DNA from: Candidatus Ruminimicrobiellum bubulum
GTDB taxonomy: Bacteria; Elusimicrobiota; Endomicrobiia; Endomicrobiales; Endomicrobiaceae
NCBI GenBank assembly: GCA_017651625.1
Contig: JAGCCP010000006.1
Span: 1-64,000 of the forward strand
Length of the DNA stretch: 64,000 nucleotides
Reading direction: 5' to 3'
In this document: positions 21,001 to 24,390 of the stretch, piece by piece
How positions within the stretch are numbered: the first letter of the stretch is position 1
Layout: every line of letters begins with the position of its first letter
The notes under the pieces: generated by a model
Database searches by the model: none
Seen by the model: only the letters and a program-made list of their open reading frames with translations
What the model was told of the DNA's origin: nothing
Made by a program: the position numbers and the translations under genes

Positions 21001-23420
21001 AAGGTTTGGATATCGCCGGAATAATAAACGGAGCAACAAGATATTTAGGATATGCATTATACGATAGGAGAGTCAAAGAGTTGAATAATGAAGGTATAGA
21101 AACCGGTGATATACCGATAAAATCAATAATAGATAATGATAAAGTGTTAGAAGAAGTGAAAGGATTAGTAGTTCTTGGTTTTGAAGCAAAAGATATAGAA
21201 GGATTAATGAAAGAAGCAGGAAAAACGAAAAAGACAATAGTTAATGCAATGAAAGGAAAGAGTATAAGAGATTTCGAAGACTTAATGGAAAGAATGACCG
21301 ATGAACAGAAGGATAATTTATATAAATACCTTGGATTGAACAGAAAAGCAATAGAGAAGAAGATAGATGAAATAAGAGCCGGAGTGAAAGTTCCTGAAGA
21401 GTTAGCGATGGATAAATTGGTAATGAAAGAAGTAGATAGTAACACAGCAAAAACATTGATAGAAAAAGCAAACGGAAAAGTAGAAGCAGCAAGTTACAAA
21501 GGATTAAAGGTTTCTGCTTACGAAGGATTAAGTGAACAGGATAAAGCGAAATACGGAGCAGATCAAATTAAGATAGATGCCAGAATAGGAGAATTAGTAA
21601 CCGGAGATGATGCGATGTTATTAAAGTATATAATAGGTGGAATGAGTGTAAGAGATCTGCTCAGAGAAGGAGTAGCAGAGAATAAGATAGATACGGTAAT
21701 GAAGAGTGAAAGCCAGAAGAACAGATATTATAATAATATGAGAGCAGAAGACTTTATGAAAGCAACGGAAGTAGTGAAAGATGGCAAAGTGGAACCAACA
21801 GAGACTGAAAATAAGAGAAGAGCTATATTGGGTGACAAGTATGAGATGTTTATGGGTAATTATAAAGATCTGATGGCAGATATAAGATTCGGAGATGTAA
21901 TAAAAGGAGTAAGAGTAGAAGTATTAAGTAGCGACAGAGCAGAAAGAAGCATAGAAAAAGCAATGGAAGACCAAAGCTTTACTAAAGAACAAGCGGAAAA
22001 GATAGTATTGGTAATAGAGGAATCAAAAGAAGAAGAAAGTAGAAGAAGAGAAGTGTTGGGAGAAAAGATAGAACCTGTATTGGAAGAAGTACAAGTTACA
22101 ACCGATAGAGAAAAGGTGGATTGTGTAGAAGTTGCGGCAGAGACAATGGGTAGTATAATACCGTTAAAATCGTTAACCGAAGCTGCATTGAGAGCAAATC
22201 CGTATGCACAAGATAAGTTGAAAGCTGCAGGAGTAGGAGAAAGTTTTGAAGGAACGGAGTTAGGTGAATTGAGAAAGAAGACAGGATTAAGTTATGCAAC
22301 ATTATCCGAACAGGATGTTGATTTGGAAAGCTTTGATTCGAAGAAACTTAAGAAAGAACAACTTACTGTTTATATGCCGGAAACAGGAGAAGTTTTGACA
22401 GTTACGGGAATCAGAAAACAGGGTAAAGAGAAAGTTGTATCATATACTATAACTACACCGAAAGGTGAAGAAATAGATACGGAAAAGACGATAGAAGCGT
22501 TTGACGGTTTACGCGGAGTAGTTATACCATCGGCATTTATATCATACAAAGAAAATGCCGGAAGTGAAACAGGACATGTAGTGACCGTAACTGAAATAGA
22601 CGGAGGATACTTAACGTACACAAGTACAAATGAAAACGGAGAAAAAATAGTAGAGACAACAACAATAGATGCATTCTTTAAAGAAGAAGGATTTACCGGA
22701 TTGATGTTGGCACAAGCGGGACAAAAAGGAGTAAGTTACTTAGATAGCGGAGTAAAAGAAGTAATAGGAGAAATGTTCAAGAATACTAAATCAAAGAAAT
22801 ATGAAGCCGGCAAAGAGATGTTGGAGAAGATAATAGACGGAGTAACTGCACCAGGTGAATTGAACAAAGCATTGAAATACGTATTATCAATATGGAACAA
22901 AGATGCTACCAGTATGTTGAAATACATAGGATTAGAAGAAAGTGATTTAGGCAACAAACAGAAAATAATACAAAATGCAACCAGAAAGATAACCGAAGCA
23001 GTAGCGTTAGGAAAAGAAGGAAAATTGAGTGATGCCGAAGTGAAGGTAGAAATAGAGTTAGTAACGACATTGAGAGACTTGTTGATAACAGCAGGACAAC
23101 AAGAAACAGGCTGGTTGGCAAATGCAAGCGAAGAAGAAATAATGGCTAAATTGATAGTAAGTAAAGCAGTAAATCAGAATGTGATAGTACATATGTTTGA
23201 GGACGGAGTAAAGACTGCAGTATCTGATGAAAAAGCCGAAGATTTTGTAATAGATGTAAAGAAATTACAAAACACAATAGTAGATAAGAATATTAAATTT
23301 GCAAAAGATGCAAAAATAGAAGATGTAATGGAATTGCTGGCCGGAGCAGATAAGAAATACAAAACACCTATGATGAGCTTCAGTATGAGAAATGTTCATG
23401 CAATAGCTGCGGCGGCATAA
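1..23420 (+). CDS. Giant multidomain protein, 5'-truncated (C39-like peptidase modules, repeat field, SecA-like ATPase)
   Basis: The frame is open from the left edge: its first complete codon is at 3, 26 sense codons precede the TTG at 81, and it ends at TAA 23418. That leaves 7,805 visible codons, and the true start lies outside the window. In order it holds Ala/Glu/Thr-rich linkers (to about 700), a C39-like peptidase module, a Ser/Gly/Pro linker (1310-1530), a glycine-zipper stretch, a second C39-like module, a long beta-rich Gly/Thr/Asp field with tandem repeats (about 2800-11450), hydrophobic helices (about 11480-12500), a Gln/Asn-rich alpha-helical region (13700-15600), a SecA/DEAD-like ATPase (15700-17640), further helical repeats (18400-22080) and a third C39-like module. 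No known family covers the whole protein. Size, linkers and membrane segments suggest an envelope-anchored or exported machine, which is inference. A bidirectional terminator follows. Confidence 0.9.
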   Translation, partial: KVVGINSIKVNGQEVSREFVDKVNESLDNNSGATTGEVINNAIMKAGGQEQVANQEQSVQQNTTSAQEGIQRETTSVNATSNVDATAEVDATAEIEGATQTEATIQTEATVQTEVAQENKGFFGNLIDGAKNLASNAVEAIGNLFGGNNETNVQGTPETTNAATDIDTANTATEVEETTTIDNVAETETVQENKGLFDTIIDGAKEFLADPAEAIGNVFEGAAEAVAGLVNPEKDDAVSTVINCAAIAVSEALSAAGKMISAGVAAIQNAAADIANGVTEKEEEQTSVAAVVETLNNNLKQDSESEGKGDNAQQENVSLYDAYETTGTQGIEEGLENGAVILRVSAEDEQGNDVGHYITIEKDENDNIVIKDPNKGDVTKTKEEFGDYLKTEYNWESGTMIARGDITNGEALTKDEQKEILGARLVEDAAGKVTHASPSTTTRSSSSSGGNWFTRAVNKVASTVSSWFGGGSSSGGNSGGGSRAASTPSISTPNISSPSSPNISTPSTNNSGVFGGAIGSFFGGVVGAVTGAIAGAITGGIGGAVNGAIAGAATGAAIGGAAGAAVGTIGSFGGPGMGFTGIGAGIVGAAAGLLPNNGYVNCAANAVADVTGTNNSWLVQASLNIADFFLGNKDTSDGNSLAAVQQVLGDDYAGYQNVTSAGLQQGLDNGKVVLFVDSDYEKNAENSDEYTATPNHVVTLGTTTSDDGTQQITLNDSNYGGTKTFDSLEEAQAELSSRYGWETGSGVMLASGDISEDDGTTLSQKELSGEKYKAKDTAEDAAQRREALDALEDSGLEIENRGDIKLEDAEEIIEGLQEVMDVMTTEDGIRDGFAVTYDGKDQTFDLTYTSGSGDDEVSTSVTLDLLDTDGNKAQNIGILTEVTAGLLESGGDSYTLDLAGKEVDDVKYLTGEVTLTAGEDGALELVYTGLSYERRVTEGVDPSTGINWASSGTITTTISDDGNTTYSYSEGLGYIETDGTVVDLSGVTETYNSDQQLIRQTVTDLTTNEIVSTTDYTYDGDQISGYTTTVNLGDLTYTETMTYDAENKIKTTTVVGQYNGEDFSSSYTDSVVVQDGETVSIRTFEGDVLDRQNVPTGAKWNEGTSVTLKDGKETWSENSGYYIEHGADETVAFDGEEYTWIPGTRETIMISPDGVEQNPVYSNENGDAGCYKVHEEGETVTINGEEYAWIPGTTETVILGEDGTPTGYRYTNDSGDAGYYKVHGADESVMRYDPETQSYVDTGNKWLEGTRETVIIGEDGYPIEYRYTNDNEGGEAGYYTVHTADEAVMKYDPETETYIDTGYKWVEGTQEIVIIGLDGTPTDIKYSNENGDAGYYRVYGENDPVQEYNANTGTWEDTEYMWIPGTTETIVIGDDGTPTGHTYSNENGDAGYYTVHGADEPVMKYDPATQTYVDSGYKWLDGTVETRLLNPDGTEQAPTYSNEDGDAGYYGTVTLPSGTSYTETNIFNSDGSTTTTIEGTDSEGNDLFCQYTDMESEDGTTLTRTYAEGSRVMDDSTGEATGATWLPGSQKIYTFGEDGHVTGMEYSAGSGYVIEYNSETGTNYTETKVYNADGSTTTTISGTDAAGEPLFSRYTDVQSEDGTTLTRTYTGGSRVMDDSTGEPTDLRWITGTSKEYTLDANGNPIDMKFNEGSGYYIYHNGDETFTHDGIEYTWINGTKETVMLNPDGTGQDPVYSNTGMGEAGFYRDIEYKEGQNSIENCRETTILNSDGSVTTRITGNVGDQEIFSEYTQSYDPDTQQTTITYSEGSQIISFSEENVFEKIEALGEHETRTDVYDSEYNLLTSTIAGTYPDNKGTYTEVTDYSDPAKIVTTTSGIYEDKEFLSVETIEAVDNGGDTFTQTVTHSGNVLTEGKVPLMSGDELAVWNEGTQSISIVNKNTYEISSFSYSENAGYTINGRSFSMDMLGRVVSPQEQAYYDALESKDPDAIATAEANLRDYLITAAMGTDGFEEDIIACGFESPEDFFANAEIDGSLEGGYYLVNTSQGKVKDFGLLGNINGATLDENIDVECRWQVSTVGVSGVSITDSTEATYVSDVDFESGTKKYTTADNGVSGTCVDDAGVEHDGVFLNLSLSKNEVGEFAVSTMDFGFRGGFVANDPEEQNGGGGQPGAAGNPVLTQGIIDRSVPGQTTITSAGDDMAFISKRGGQYVAMGNGTTALEGSKIDTPLGVTSTTTGIYKMNSDGQWMAQTDNATYSYSRQDLEQTIGNVYGMDARINYPSVRIVLSGDIVSSFGEGMRAIGEKYSGAASYEGVPREDFVTLRGRSDGNPVSIGNFSMSDPSDAEIGVSLEGDDLVYTVRNDELNATFNHQYPKGYSVGGQDIGDINGQDITFGNGERLDIETAFNKFFGSTTVTNTEAVSKYNLSNPLLMSSMTDSEPETIEIGAGEIELSVSGNDFYLEKKMYAGEYGGAELYYEAGSEVVLFASGDTPMIAVSNGTMVFNNENSVKLNTAQSSSAPMSQSSGSESYDGPAFVGDVDSHNVFTGTVTGIDETTGGSLDENFCWAGLFNVNNTMNSGSDVTWAEGATSAYGVLHNGGLHVTVDSDGVVDARAIPSGSAEVVTATSEVTQWNPETNERETVPGQTRVRSFTEAGFVSSLLNIESGEIPSEYMSGREGVTIENGVFSLVYEINQTTHRETGAVSGVTASEDFLATQTVQVSGIDGINSVTTTFTAGFDEHTRQFAGFSEKYDVDNSLGITDFTPETVYMEGHGVVMSYNGGDDYLLANLSNTGNTGGTVTHGDVANNYSGDAIVGNTGSSVVNTSGKPITKITFAGDDDLTVYTYESDVRGDNVIYTYGQGDDQVVRGRLPVQSKDNNYVTDLQLGRYQSQQPSGELLDVNVTISGDILTVQSVGNRGTPFEGQTDKYKLTDFMLLPVTPSNPNNNNPSSAAYPTLANISIDTFNINTTDYTLTGRDISDYAVAEITGRKDGQYQIWSSIDTGSKSINGTEIINGAVRYAVNDGTASLSFIGYEYDNSTGEVYQFNANFNGTDLSNVEGIDMEGGHIKSGSTLNLGAEINANNGGTRGDLFSHATKKNSNGDIVAVFDQNANVDGAELGGRYVTDADLLARWSRDAVNAARSAKPSQCTGEGLEGTMTYGTNYRVEDFMFSADGKPSASVSVDATYKVDTSKLPSEVRTNGSDGRFTGSSTLTIANIERDIDIYSENDVMPFISSESFTGYDVAGNGFSHTTNRNYYQSGGYDYYKTGAKTDEAYYTVYSNTDGNRTITKIAEGNNTFNVFGGTATRDVITIRNSDGLKTNERVSNYVDSSHIDRGDVSIDYRYGVGGTITKPVDTDNRYLSDYYNSDGEKIDTIENEVVVDIITVTGADNYEVTSWVDVASGEQRYYRSQSIGNEQTLTVSEEFVVYTDERTIEVSVGDHSYYNLFCTLNNLDPEDEDSYEQYRESDLYDAAISGQYYPIAKALENLGIDLGEYDGSINKYFVENDGEERTTYNREVVSTNTTYKGKTTDSKVDKDKSYTTKSSYTYMSNSNGDGHYLARMVSFKLDYGKKMGDAMPETFLTFNETGDIVSNNYYFGLRKTDNKYGEDTYGDIFLKSESYDVATSRIGGRAIESDVDLIITKQQINKVFEERGTNAANYFESGRTIEIGSTDNSAASDQGFYGAILGFSFANSDGSYTTVGYSSQLTDYSYAGLTEQYSCTINSLNYVATTGLLANLETFGLEYDITKHAYKSETLVNGETKTEYRIYDNYSVEDNMWTGYGVDAQTGKVMGNVVYSLDITIEGWNRDFTGATETAITYNSDGTQEKVVIGFDTSGGVTKRFETDKNGKTKKYYGSGGEYNWWDYNKGYVIGAAAVVGMAALTIITAGAAGIAIGAGFLATLAVSAISTAMVVLPAAQAAWEAIDLGQSAAFQIGLCAVALIMMPINVLAGPGSSTIMKGVEQVLKIGAREAAKRIAISMAIGAGVGFLAGGASGWIRGNGWSWSGAWSGAIAGGFTGLSLGLSWSAAGEVLARDFIPKVIIGEGGLVKKCFNVAERLIDLDITVNMSHSLYDSLRKGDTKGVIGSLSILTSMNLINPLMSIGRTAQEAERAAQMAASGKVEQELTTKEKLLNPIRDTIAPMFGIHDGHFSGKVLLQTWGSAGLGGLAGYGVVSLTNATGLTDDLNPLIGFGIGAAGGMGVSNASLLGAYSKETLTTLLSNLNPVTLYNRSFEMINRIEAFNLRFTYGLAMMNQATGGRMLRNSVSERDEQGELVDPDNATVLDKIDDFSGLHFFSSAKDLSDSATWIGLYGTDEVGEAGERFEQMISTPNMWTFSLATGGLQPILGPALLNMPGVGTAMQYMNTIGDMMPNETLQTGWEEGVKEQGIGKILPVLGVDGQAAEVVQELFDGDGVNMTDSVDFLSSTKTDSETVDSVIDAIADAAATGNYNPATFQDTVNHQLGRLGLSANTFQTDAHSEIAGQTGTDHTTGTGSVFYYGMSNKDVRTAVLAEMALNAANNNGFTGNGTVDTQTARQLLQQTLGKLNQGILLGRNNLNGMGTASQLNFAYGNAVAVNLGVINSDNVKNISSEDVARQLLAKGAQEVNTEQASDNEQTNDNETPTVSGPTIDILRATANLADGIANMRRGFMDYFSGRTDASGIVDIMADALQHQTEAITSGDSNASRQTVADTFALNNFTQSLMNSVRGVTSAIENISETLANNATAIQNKIDINFAQSINDQLKEAQEQRALTTSEQMLLNLSQQVLDGQMNALDFRLLVNTDNSQYFIQTNRQQRQSLSDIRQSLREAFSADYLQSLAQARQALENMDNYALANGQNARIRPILNNLKLSSLEYSLFGTNLLSSSLFSGSASSVNRLSPLQQVQQLHNYDNIEAQIKFDWQNADTTQLQNNNLIQARQQLDNIRTQVNALENEALKQSVNDLLESKNVEEMTFDEVVQMINDINSLVSKADTTTASEQKFNDEVTTATERADYLKNLQDIYTQMANLQQMLSSSARLVVETYKQRLEKLSEQVKDLLSNDKVSEQAKDTLDNVDANALLNYVSSAANGIVNNRVSEQIINKINEQLKAETDESKKAELQSIIDIFELLSNDDYSDPVKMQELNKQAMVKISQLFESYYNNYWAGLDTAIDGYIQQYLATNKDQVLRDIDESLRALDEEYSTDKARESKDYQDAKKNLETAKANIENYGNLEAGPVKTTVTGIIIKSMGFEQTQEMRNAMAQSIRDGAKESDLSFAEELALTLKLGEIAYGIPPSNSETFNNINTRNEDGVVHEGDAITEDNIMNVDFGNGILSQSATKGKSTVKQVLMLCENLLGRVSALSAGGGKSFVFAWTMNMYFHTTGEAGVSEFLAAKPGDAAQFISNTHAENPILLKALGLEKVDGNAYYNNNDFKGLADQYTAQIANGAKGRLVAYATGTRGFVELQARVGEGEDSKTLNSALNNVSMRVADEADVAALSRVAFILGSGNDTVPLDVAKKSVSMLQFLQGINTEAVVDATDLAGMQFTMKDGKVICSNELQSEIDNKYGSDVDKALISNVMRAMYQMARKANGQESVAFVNGQPASIEAGTLQENTTDQSSAYNVALVALQIQNQMQLDGKSITDMKFKDFKYGEYDVTQVKMSVSSGESTLSQIFSRGQANTLNCGGSATLDVAREVAHTIFGGQAIDIEASSIESTKTQLKDRFNVERDSSREAIIAENVETAAAFLANGGILDKYGDVVKDSGNNTVGLLFGAMDMSYNLEVMVRALAKLSQGTSKQFTYEQIMDATNGYTMTEVLNYISENYSDMQKYTSNIQIVDSQLAGTNADEIQKMTQNKGKLTFSNENALRGINWQSIDLILLDGQNFPSSELLQAIGRAGRNKEYGKDKCSVTIYTIESSLNDTIQEMRAIDQWYKQNQTGKSNLFDGLGDETAQRYQDLLYSDNISAVDLLEIVSVYKSMQLKSESIMFKANQEAMYILVKEALAEAATKAQQDGNIKDYEFLHALYLDVISHDESNLFGSFTNTTDMENYSNPIEAVRQTYLNALDKAIEYLGRAAEGVSDQMLRFQFELRLQDAQTAKDNDVFGMLNNSSDMENTQGFFNNTFAGATRDVDPMFGVSPATDIAKTLLKLAGNVLPTASTNAQAQQQVTVNQAIAQNSSLSEQEQEYLRSDEAVERGYVYTNEDGVKVLSNKGDMLIKTLTGDDDWYKFFAWLFGVLGIDFDKSADVYGKADAVDSIWNKGYTDMTKLERFKDRMAFVDKGTHFSEEDFKQMYTFTYPAGLGSFGLKIHSDSIAFANRVEGTTSDNDYFRSIREQYADIEEEYQKFVDSQGSNKLALGKIQKLVTALQNTVNPTIESLTPIAQMPQLQEQLTEARYYNQQADVIETENSLANIPAEIKAAMVQAGMTVTAATEAAIANMLKVADQLKPEDRAKLFGEMKLGDIPKFVNITSALSLDDSEERFNNAGYGTITGLLGFNKEKGGIWKFISGIKDKIFGQTQDIFATIKEQQARTQAARTEFFGIDSEDKDLTLSSIADYAYQSAVAVYSTDAYVAEPTQEQIDEELRLVFAYLYPTQDSEALLNKYKSMLTRGELGVAELLTREEFGREDVYVTEDGKPSEGYVQVIEAKTYEQLMGVTKIGNSASKDSLRAFGIVYDGAKSEHDIDLAGHYGEMVSFFKSQGLTKEQAQDLAKTFTIGELSDPTFRSGLKSVVREGLITIGTGTTRQGIIGSVKGFTNEQLRREGIEIEAISPLLTMAGLDAEQVQRNENAITLWMSNSEVVRTFGEDLTFEYEVGMEDLSKPSFVKDNLRQQDYTEVLKNQYGNMTYSDYMNTQVSSELSLKDTREFFGLIGLDYDSAKEAYSGLREYVQGDIETAIAEGMADRDMGIKEFNEEVASQVGGVLDRFAGSATVEQLSDPEYIAGIKSLVDSGVITTEDILSGRSIEDIISGKKVGEVKRALGTEYDVAMTAFGLENVVDNKNKLEEKYGSDVEKAVISEMSISELINVDPLINDENKMKMKVTKFGDILTMNMAQEIATREGLDIAGIINGATRYLGYALYDRRVKELNNEGIETGDIPIKSIIDNDKVLEEVKGLVVLGFEAKDIEGLMKEAGKTKKTIVNAMKGKSIRDFEDLMERMTDEQKDNLYKYLGLNRKAIEKKIDEIRAGVKVPEELAMDKLVMKEVDSNTAKTLIEKANGKVEAASYKGLKVSAYEGLSEQDKAKYGADQIKIDARIGELVTGDDAMLLKYIIGGMSVRDLLREGVAENKIDTVMKSESQKNRYYNNMRAEDFMKATEVVKDGKVEPTETENKRRAILGDKYEMFMGNYKDLMADIRFGDVIKGVRVEVLSSDRAERSIEKAMEDQSFTKEQAEKIVLVIEESKEEESRRREVLGEKIEPVLEEVQVTTDREKVDCVEVAAETMGSIIPLKSLTEAALRANPYAQDKLKAAGVGESFEGTELGELRKKTGLSYATLSEQDVDLESFDSKKLKKEQLTVYMPETGEVLTVTGIRKQGKEKVVSYTITTPKGEEIDTEKTIEAFDGLRGVVIPSAFISYKENAGSETGHVVTVTEIDGGYLTYTSTNENGEKIVETTTIDAFFKEEGFTGLMLAQAGQKGVSYLDSGVKEVIGEMFKNTKSKKYEAGKEMLEKIIDGVTAPGELNKALKYVLSIWNKDATSMLKYIGLEESDLGNKQKIIQNATRKITEAVALGKEGKLSDAEVKVEIELVTTLRDLLITAGQQETGWLANASEEEIMAKLIVSKAVNQNVIVHMFEDGVKTAVSDEKAEDFVIDVKKLQNTIVDKNIKFAKDAKIEDVMELLAGADKKYKTPMMSFSMRNVHAIAAAA
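712..1245 (+). other. C39-like cysteine peptidase module 1 in giant protein 1
   Basis: The candidate nucleophile Cys is at 732 (context INCAAIAVSEAL). The candidate His is at 1068 (GHYITIEKDENDN), and an IKDPNKGD segment follows in the place where C39 peptidases carry their third polar residue. C39 peptidases normally process bacteriocin leaders or sit at the N-terminus of ABC exporters. Here the fold is embedded in a giant polypeptide. Activity is not shown by sequence alone. Confidence 0.55.
1540..1790 (+). other. Glycine-zipper / Gly-Ala hydrophobic segment
   Basis: The translation is almost entirely Gly, Ala, Val and Ile with GxxxG spacing (for example GGVVGAVTGAIAGAITGG). This is typical of glycine-zipper segments that pack in or across membranes. 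It sits between a Ser/Gly/Pro linker and the second C39-like module. Confidence 0.6.
1795..2270 (+). other. C39-like cysteine peptidase module 2 in giant protein 1
   Basis: Cys is at 1806 (GYVNCAANAVADVTG) and His at 2088 (TPNHVVTLGTT), followed by LNDSNYGG. The order Cys, 'A-DV-G', His-V-V-T, then Asn/Asp matches module 1 and the C-terminal module 3. Both modules end with a similar 'YxWExG...ASGDI/ARGDI' segment (YNWESGTMIARGDI and YGWETGSGVMLASGDI), so this pair looks like an internal duplication. Confidence 0.55.
3290..4360 (+). repeat. Tandem repeat of about 49-59 residues (YSNENGDAGYY-type)
   Basis: At least six units share the order 'W..GT.ET', 'DG.p', 'Y(S/T)N..GDAGYY.VH'. Copies are close at DNA level: a segment reading tatagtaacgaaaacggag starts near 3482, 3976 and 4147. 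The last two are 171 bases (57 codons) apart, and a diverged copy lies near 4319. Expansion by slippage or recombination is likely. A related diverged unit reappears at about 4960-5120. Confidence 0.85.
4370..4970 (+). repeat. Two-copy repeat of about 103 residues
   Basis: The segment from 'YTETNIFNSDGSTTTTI' through 'EDGTTLTRTY' to 'GSRVMDDSTGE' occurs twice, starting near 4380 and 4690. The shared DNA word gatggaagcacgacaacaac recurs about 309 bases apart. It directly follows the 49-59 residue repeat field and has similar beta-rich composition. Confidence 0.85.
11480..12500 (+). other. Hydrophobic/transmembrane block of giant protein 1
   Basis: Several Ala/Gly/Ile-rich hydrophobic stretches occur (near 11490-11640, 11680-11740, 11810-11960 and 12360-12480), for example VIGAAAVVGMAALTIITAG and AISMAIGAGVGFLAGGASG. 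Long toxin-like proteins often carry such Gly/Ala-rich blocks before their C-terminal effector part. Here they separate the beta-rich repeat field from the helical and ATPase part. Confidence 0.6.
15700..17640 (+). other. SecA/DEAD-like ATPase domain embedded in giant protein 1
   Basis: A Walker A motif SAGGGKS has its Lys at 15921, a Walker B motif VADEADVAALSR lies at 16287-16320 with DEAD at 16290-16301, and helicase motif VI QAIGRAGR lies at 17496-17519. After Walker B comes a 'VAFILGSG' segment, and after motif VI 'VTIYTIESSLND', paralleling SecA's 'TPLIISG' and 'FFLSLEDDL'. The preceding 'AYATGTRGF' parallels SecA's 'YgTnnEfGF'. The order and spacing favour a diverged SecA-type motor over an ordinary helicase. 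All nucleotide-binding motifs are retained, so it may be active. Confidence 0.75.
22110..22720 (+). other. C39-like cysteine peptidase module 3 at the C-terminus of giant protein 1
   Basis: Cys is at 22122 (VDCVEVAAETMGS) and His at 22575 (TGHVVTVTEIDGGYLTYTS). The Cys-His distance is about 151 residues, against 112 and 94 in modules 1 and 2, so this copy carries an insertion. It lies about 230 residues from the protein's end. Confidence 0.5.
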
Positions 23421-23434
23421 TCTAAGAATAGCAA

Positions 23435-23474
23435 TAAAAAAGGCAGATGAAAAAATCATCTGCCTTTTTTATTT
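23435..23474. terminator. Bidirectional intrinsic terminator
   Basis: The stem aaggcagatga / tcatctgcctt has a five-A loop, with an A-run before it and a T-run after it. It ends giant gene 1 on the plus strand and, read in reverse, the lexA/small-membrane-protein unit. Confidence 0.9.
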
Positions 23475-23486
23475 TAATAAAATTTT

Positions 23487-23672
23487 TTATTCTTTTTGGT
23501 TAGAAATTTCTTGTTTTTTCTTTTCTATTTTTAAAATAACAACAAATGTGACGATGTTTATAAATAACAAAACACAAGCGGTTGTTATACCTACAATAAT
23601 GTTTAAAACAAGAGATAAAATTATTCCTATAGCAATATCAATTGCAAATAAAAAATAAAAAAATAGTTTCAT
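23487..23672 (-). CDS. Small two-helix membrane protein next to lexA
   Basis: A 61-residue protein with two hydrophobic helices (about residues 3-25 and 28-47) and a charged Lys/Glu tail. I recognise no family. Its ATG begins one base after the lexA TAA, and an AAAGGAT ribosome-binding site lies inside the end of lexA, so the two genes are probably cotranscribed and translationally coupled. If so, it would be under LexA control and SOS-inducible. Many small SOS proteins are membrane peptides, but there is no sequence similarity I can point to. Confidence 0.65.
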   Translation of the reverse strand: MKLFFYFLFAIDIAIGIILSLVLNIIVGITTACVLLFINIVTFVVILKIEKKKQEISNQKE

Positions 23673-23673
23673 A

Positions 23674-24276
23674 TTATCCTTTATATTGTCTTACTAAATA
23701 TATGAGTTTACCTACTACATCAATATCATATTCATCGGAATTTAGTGTAGGATATTTAGGATTTGTAGATTTTAAAAATATTTTACCTTTTTCTTTGAAA
23801 AACATTTTTACGGCTGATTCGTTATCTACCAAAGCTACAACAATATCTCCGTTGGACGGTGCTTCTCCTTTAGAAACTACGATTGTATCTCCTTCAACGA
23901 TTCCCGACGGTTCCATGCTGTCGCCCTTTACTTTTAAAGCAAAACATTGTTTATTTCTTGTGATATCCGTATTTATGTAAATATAATCACTCGCATCTTC
24001 GATTTGTTCCAAAAAAGTTCCCGCATGTACTGAGCCCAAAATTGCTACGGGCGTGAATGTTTTTCTGTTAGGAAAATCTATTCCTCTCGATAAAGATCCT
24101 CTTTTTACCAGAAAACCTTTTGATAAAAGTGCTCTTAAATGTTGTTGGACCGAGCCTATGGACAACTTAAAATTTTTTGCAATTTCTCTAACCGTAGGCA
24201 TCATGGCGTTATTAGTGTGAAACTTTCTAATAAATTCCAAAACTTTTTCTTGTTTTTCCGTGAGTTCTTTTTTCAT
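23674..24276 (-). CDS. lexA: LexA repressor / S24 autopeptidase
   Basis: A 200-residue protein of normal LexA length. The N-terminal winged helix-turn-helix starts LTEKQEKVLEFIRKF and continues through PTVREIAKNF. The cleavage site is Ala85-Gly86 (SVHAGTF), and the S24 catalytic pair is Ser120 (KGDSMEP) and Lys157 (NESAVKMFF), all intact. It should repress SOS genes and self-cleave when RecA filaments form. The ATG follows a good site (ATGGAGGTTAT). A near-consensus promoter with a dyad in its spacer lies just upstream, consistent with autoregulation. The DNA-binding helix differs from that of Escherichia coli, so its operator will not be the classical CTG-N10-CAG. Confidence 0.95.
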   Translation of the reverse strand: MKKELTEKQEKVLEFIRKFHTNNAMMPTVREIAKNFKLSIGSVQQHLRALLSKGFLVKRGSLSRGIDFPNRKTFTPVAILGSVHAGTFLEQIEDASDYIYINTDITRNKQCFALKVKGDSMEPSGIVEGDTIVVSKGEAPSNGDIVVALVDNESAVKMFFKEKGKIFLKSTNPKYPTLNSDEYDIDVVGKLIYLVRQYKG

Positions 24277-24310
24277 ATAACCTCCATGTTAATATCAAAT
24301 ATTATACAAT

Positions 24311-24339
24311 ATTATAATATACATTTGTATTTTAGTCAA
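24311..24339 (-). promoter_or_regulatory. lexA promoter with candidate LexA operator
   Basis: On the minus strand, TTGACT (24339-24334), a 17-base spacer and TATAAT (24316-24311) form a near-consensus promoter. The spacer holds a dyad spanning 24315-24334: arms ATACA/TGTAT around TT, extended by further matching bases beyond one mismatch. An operator between -35 and -10 of lexA fits autorepression. The operator assignment is inference. Confidence 0.7.
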
Positions 24340-24390
24340 GTCTCTATAAATTTTATTGTTTTTGAAGATGAATATATAATTTTTTATCGT

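Noticed and set aside
20465-21445. Antisense ORF of 326 codons
   Set aside because: Ser/Phe/Ile-rich composition is typical of the complement of A-rich coding sequence; no ribosome-binding site.
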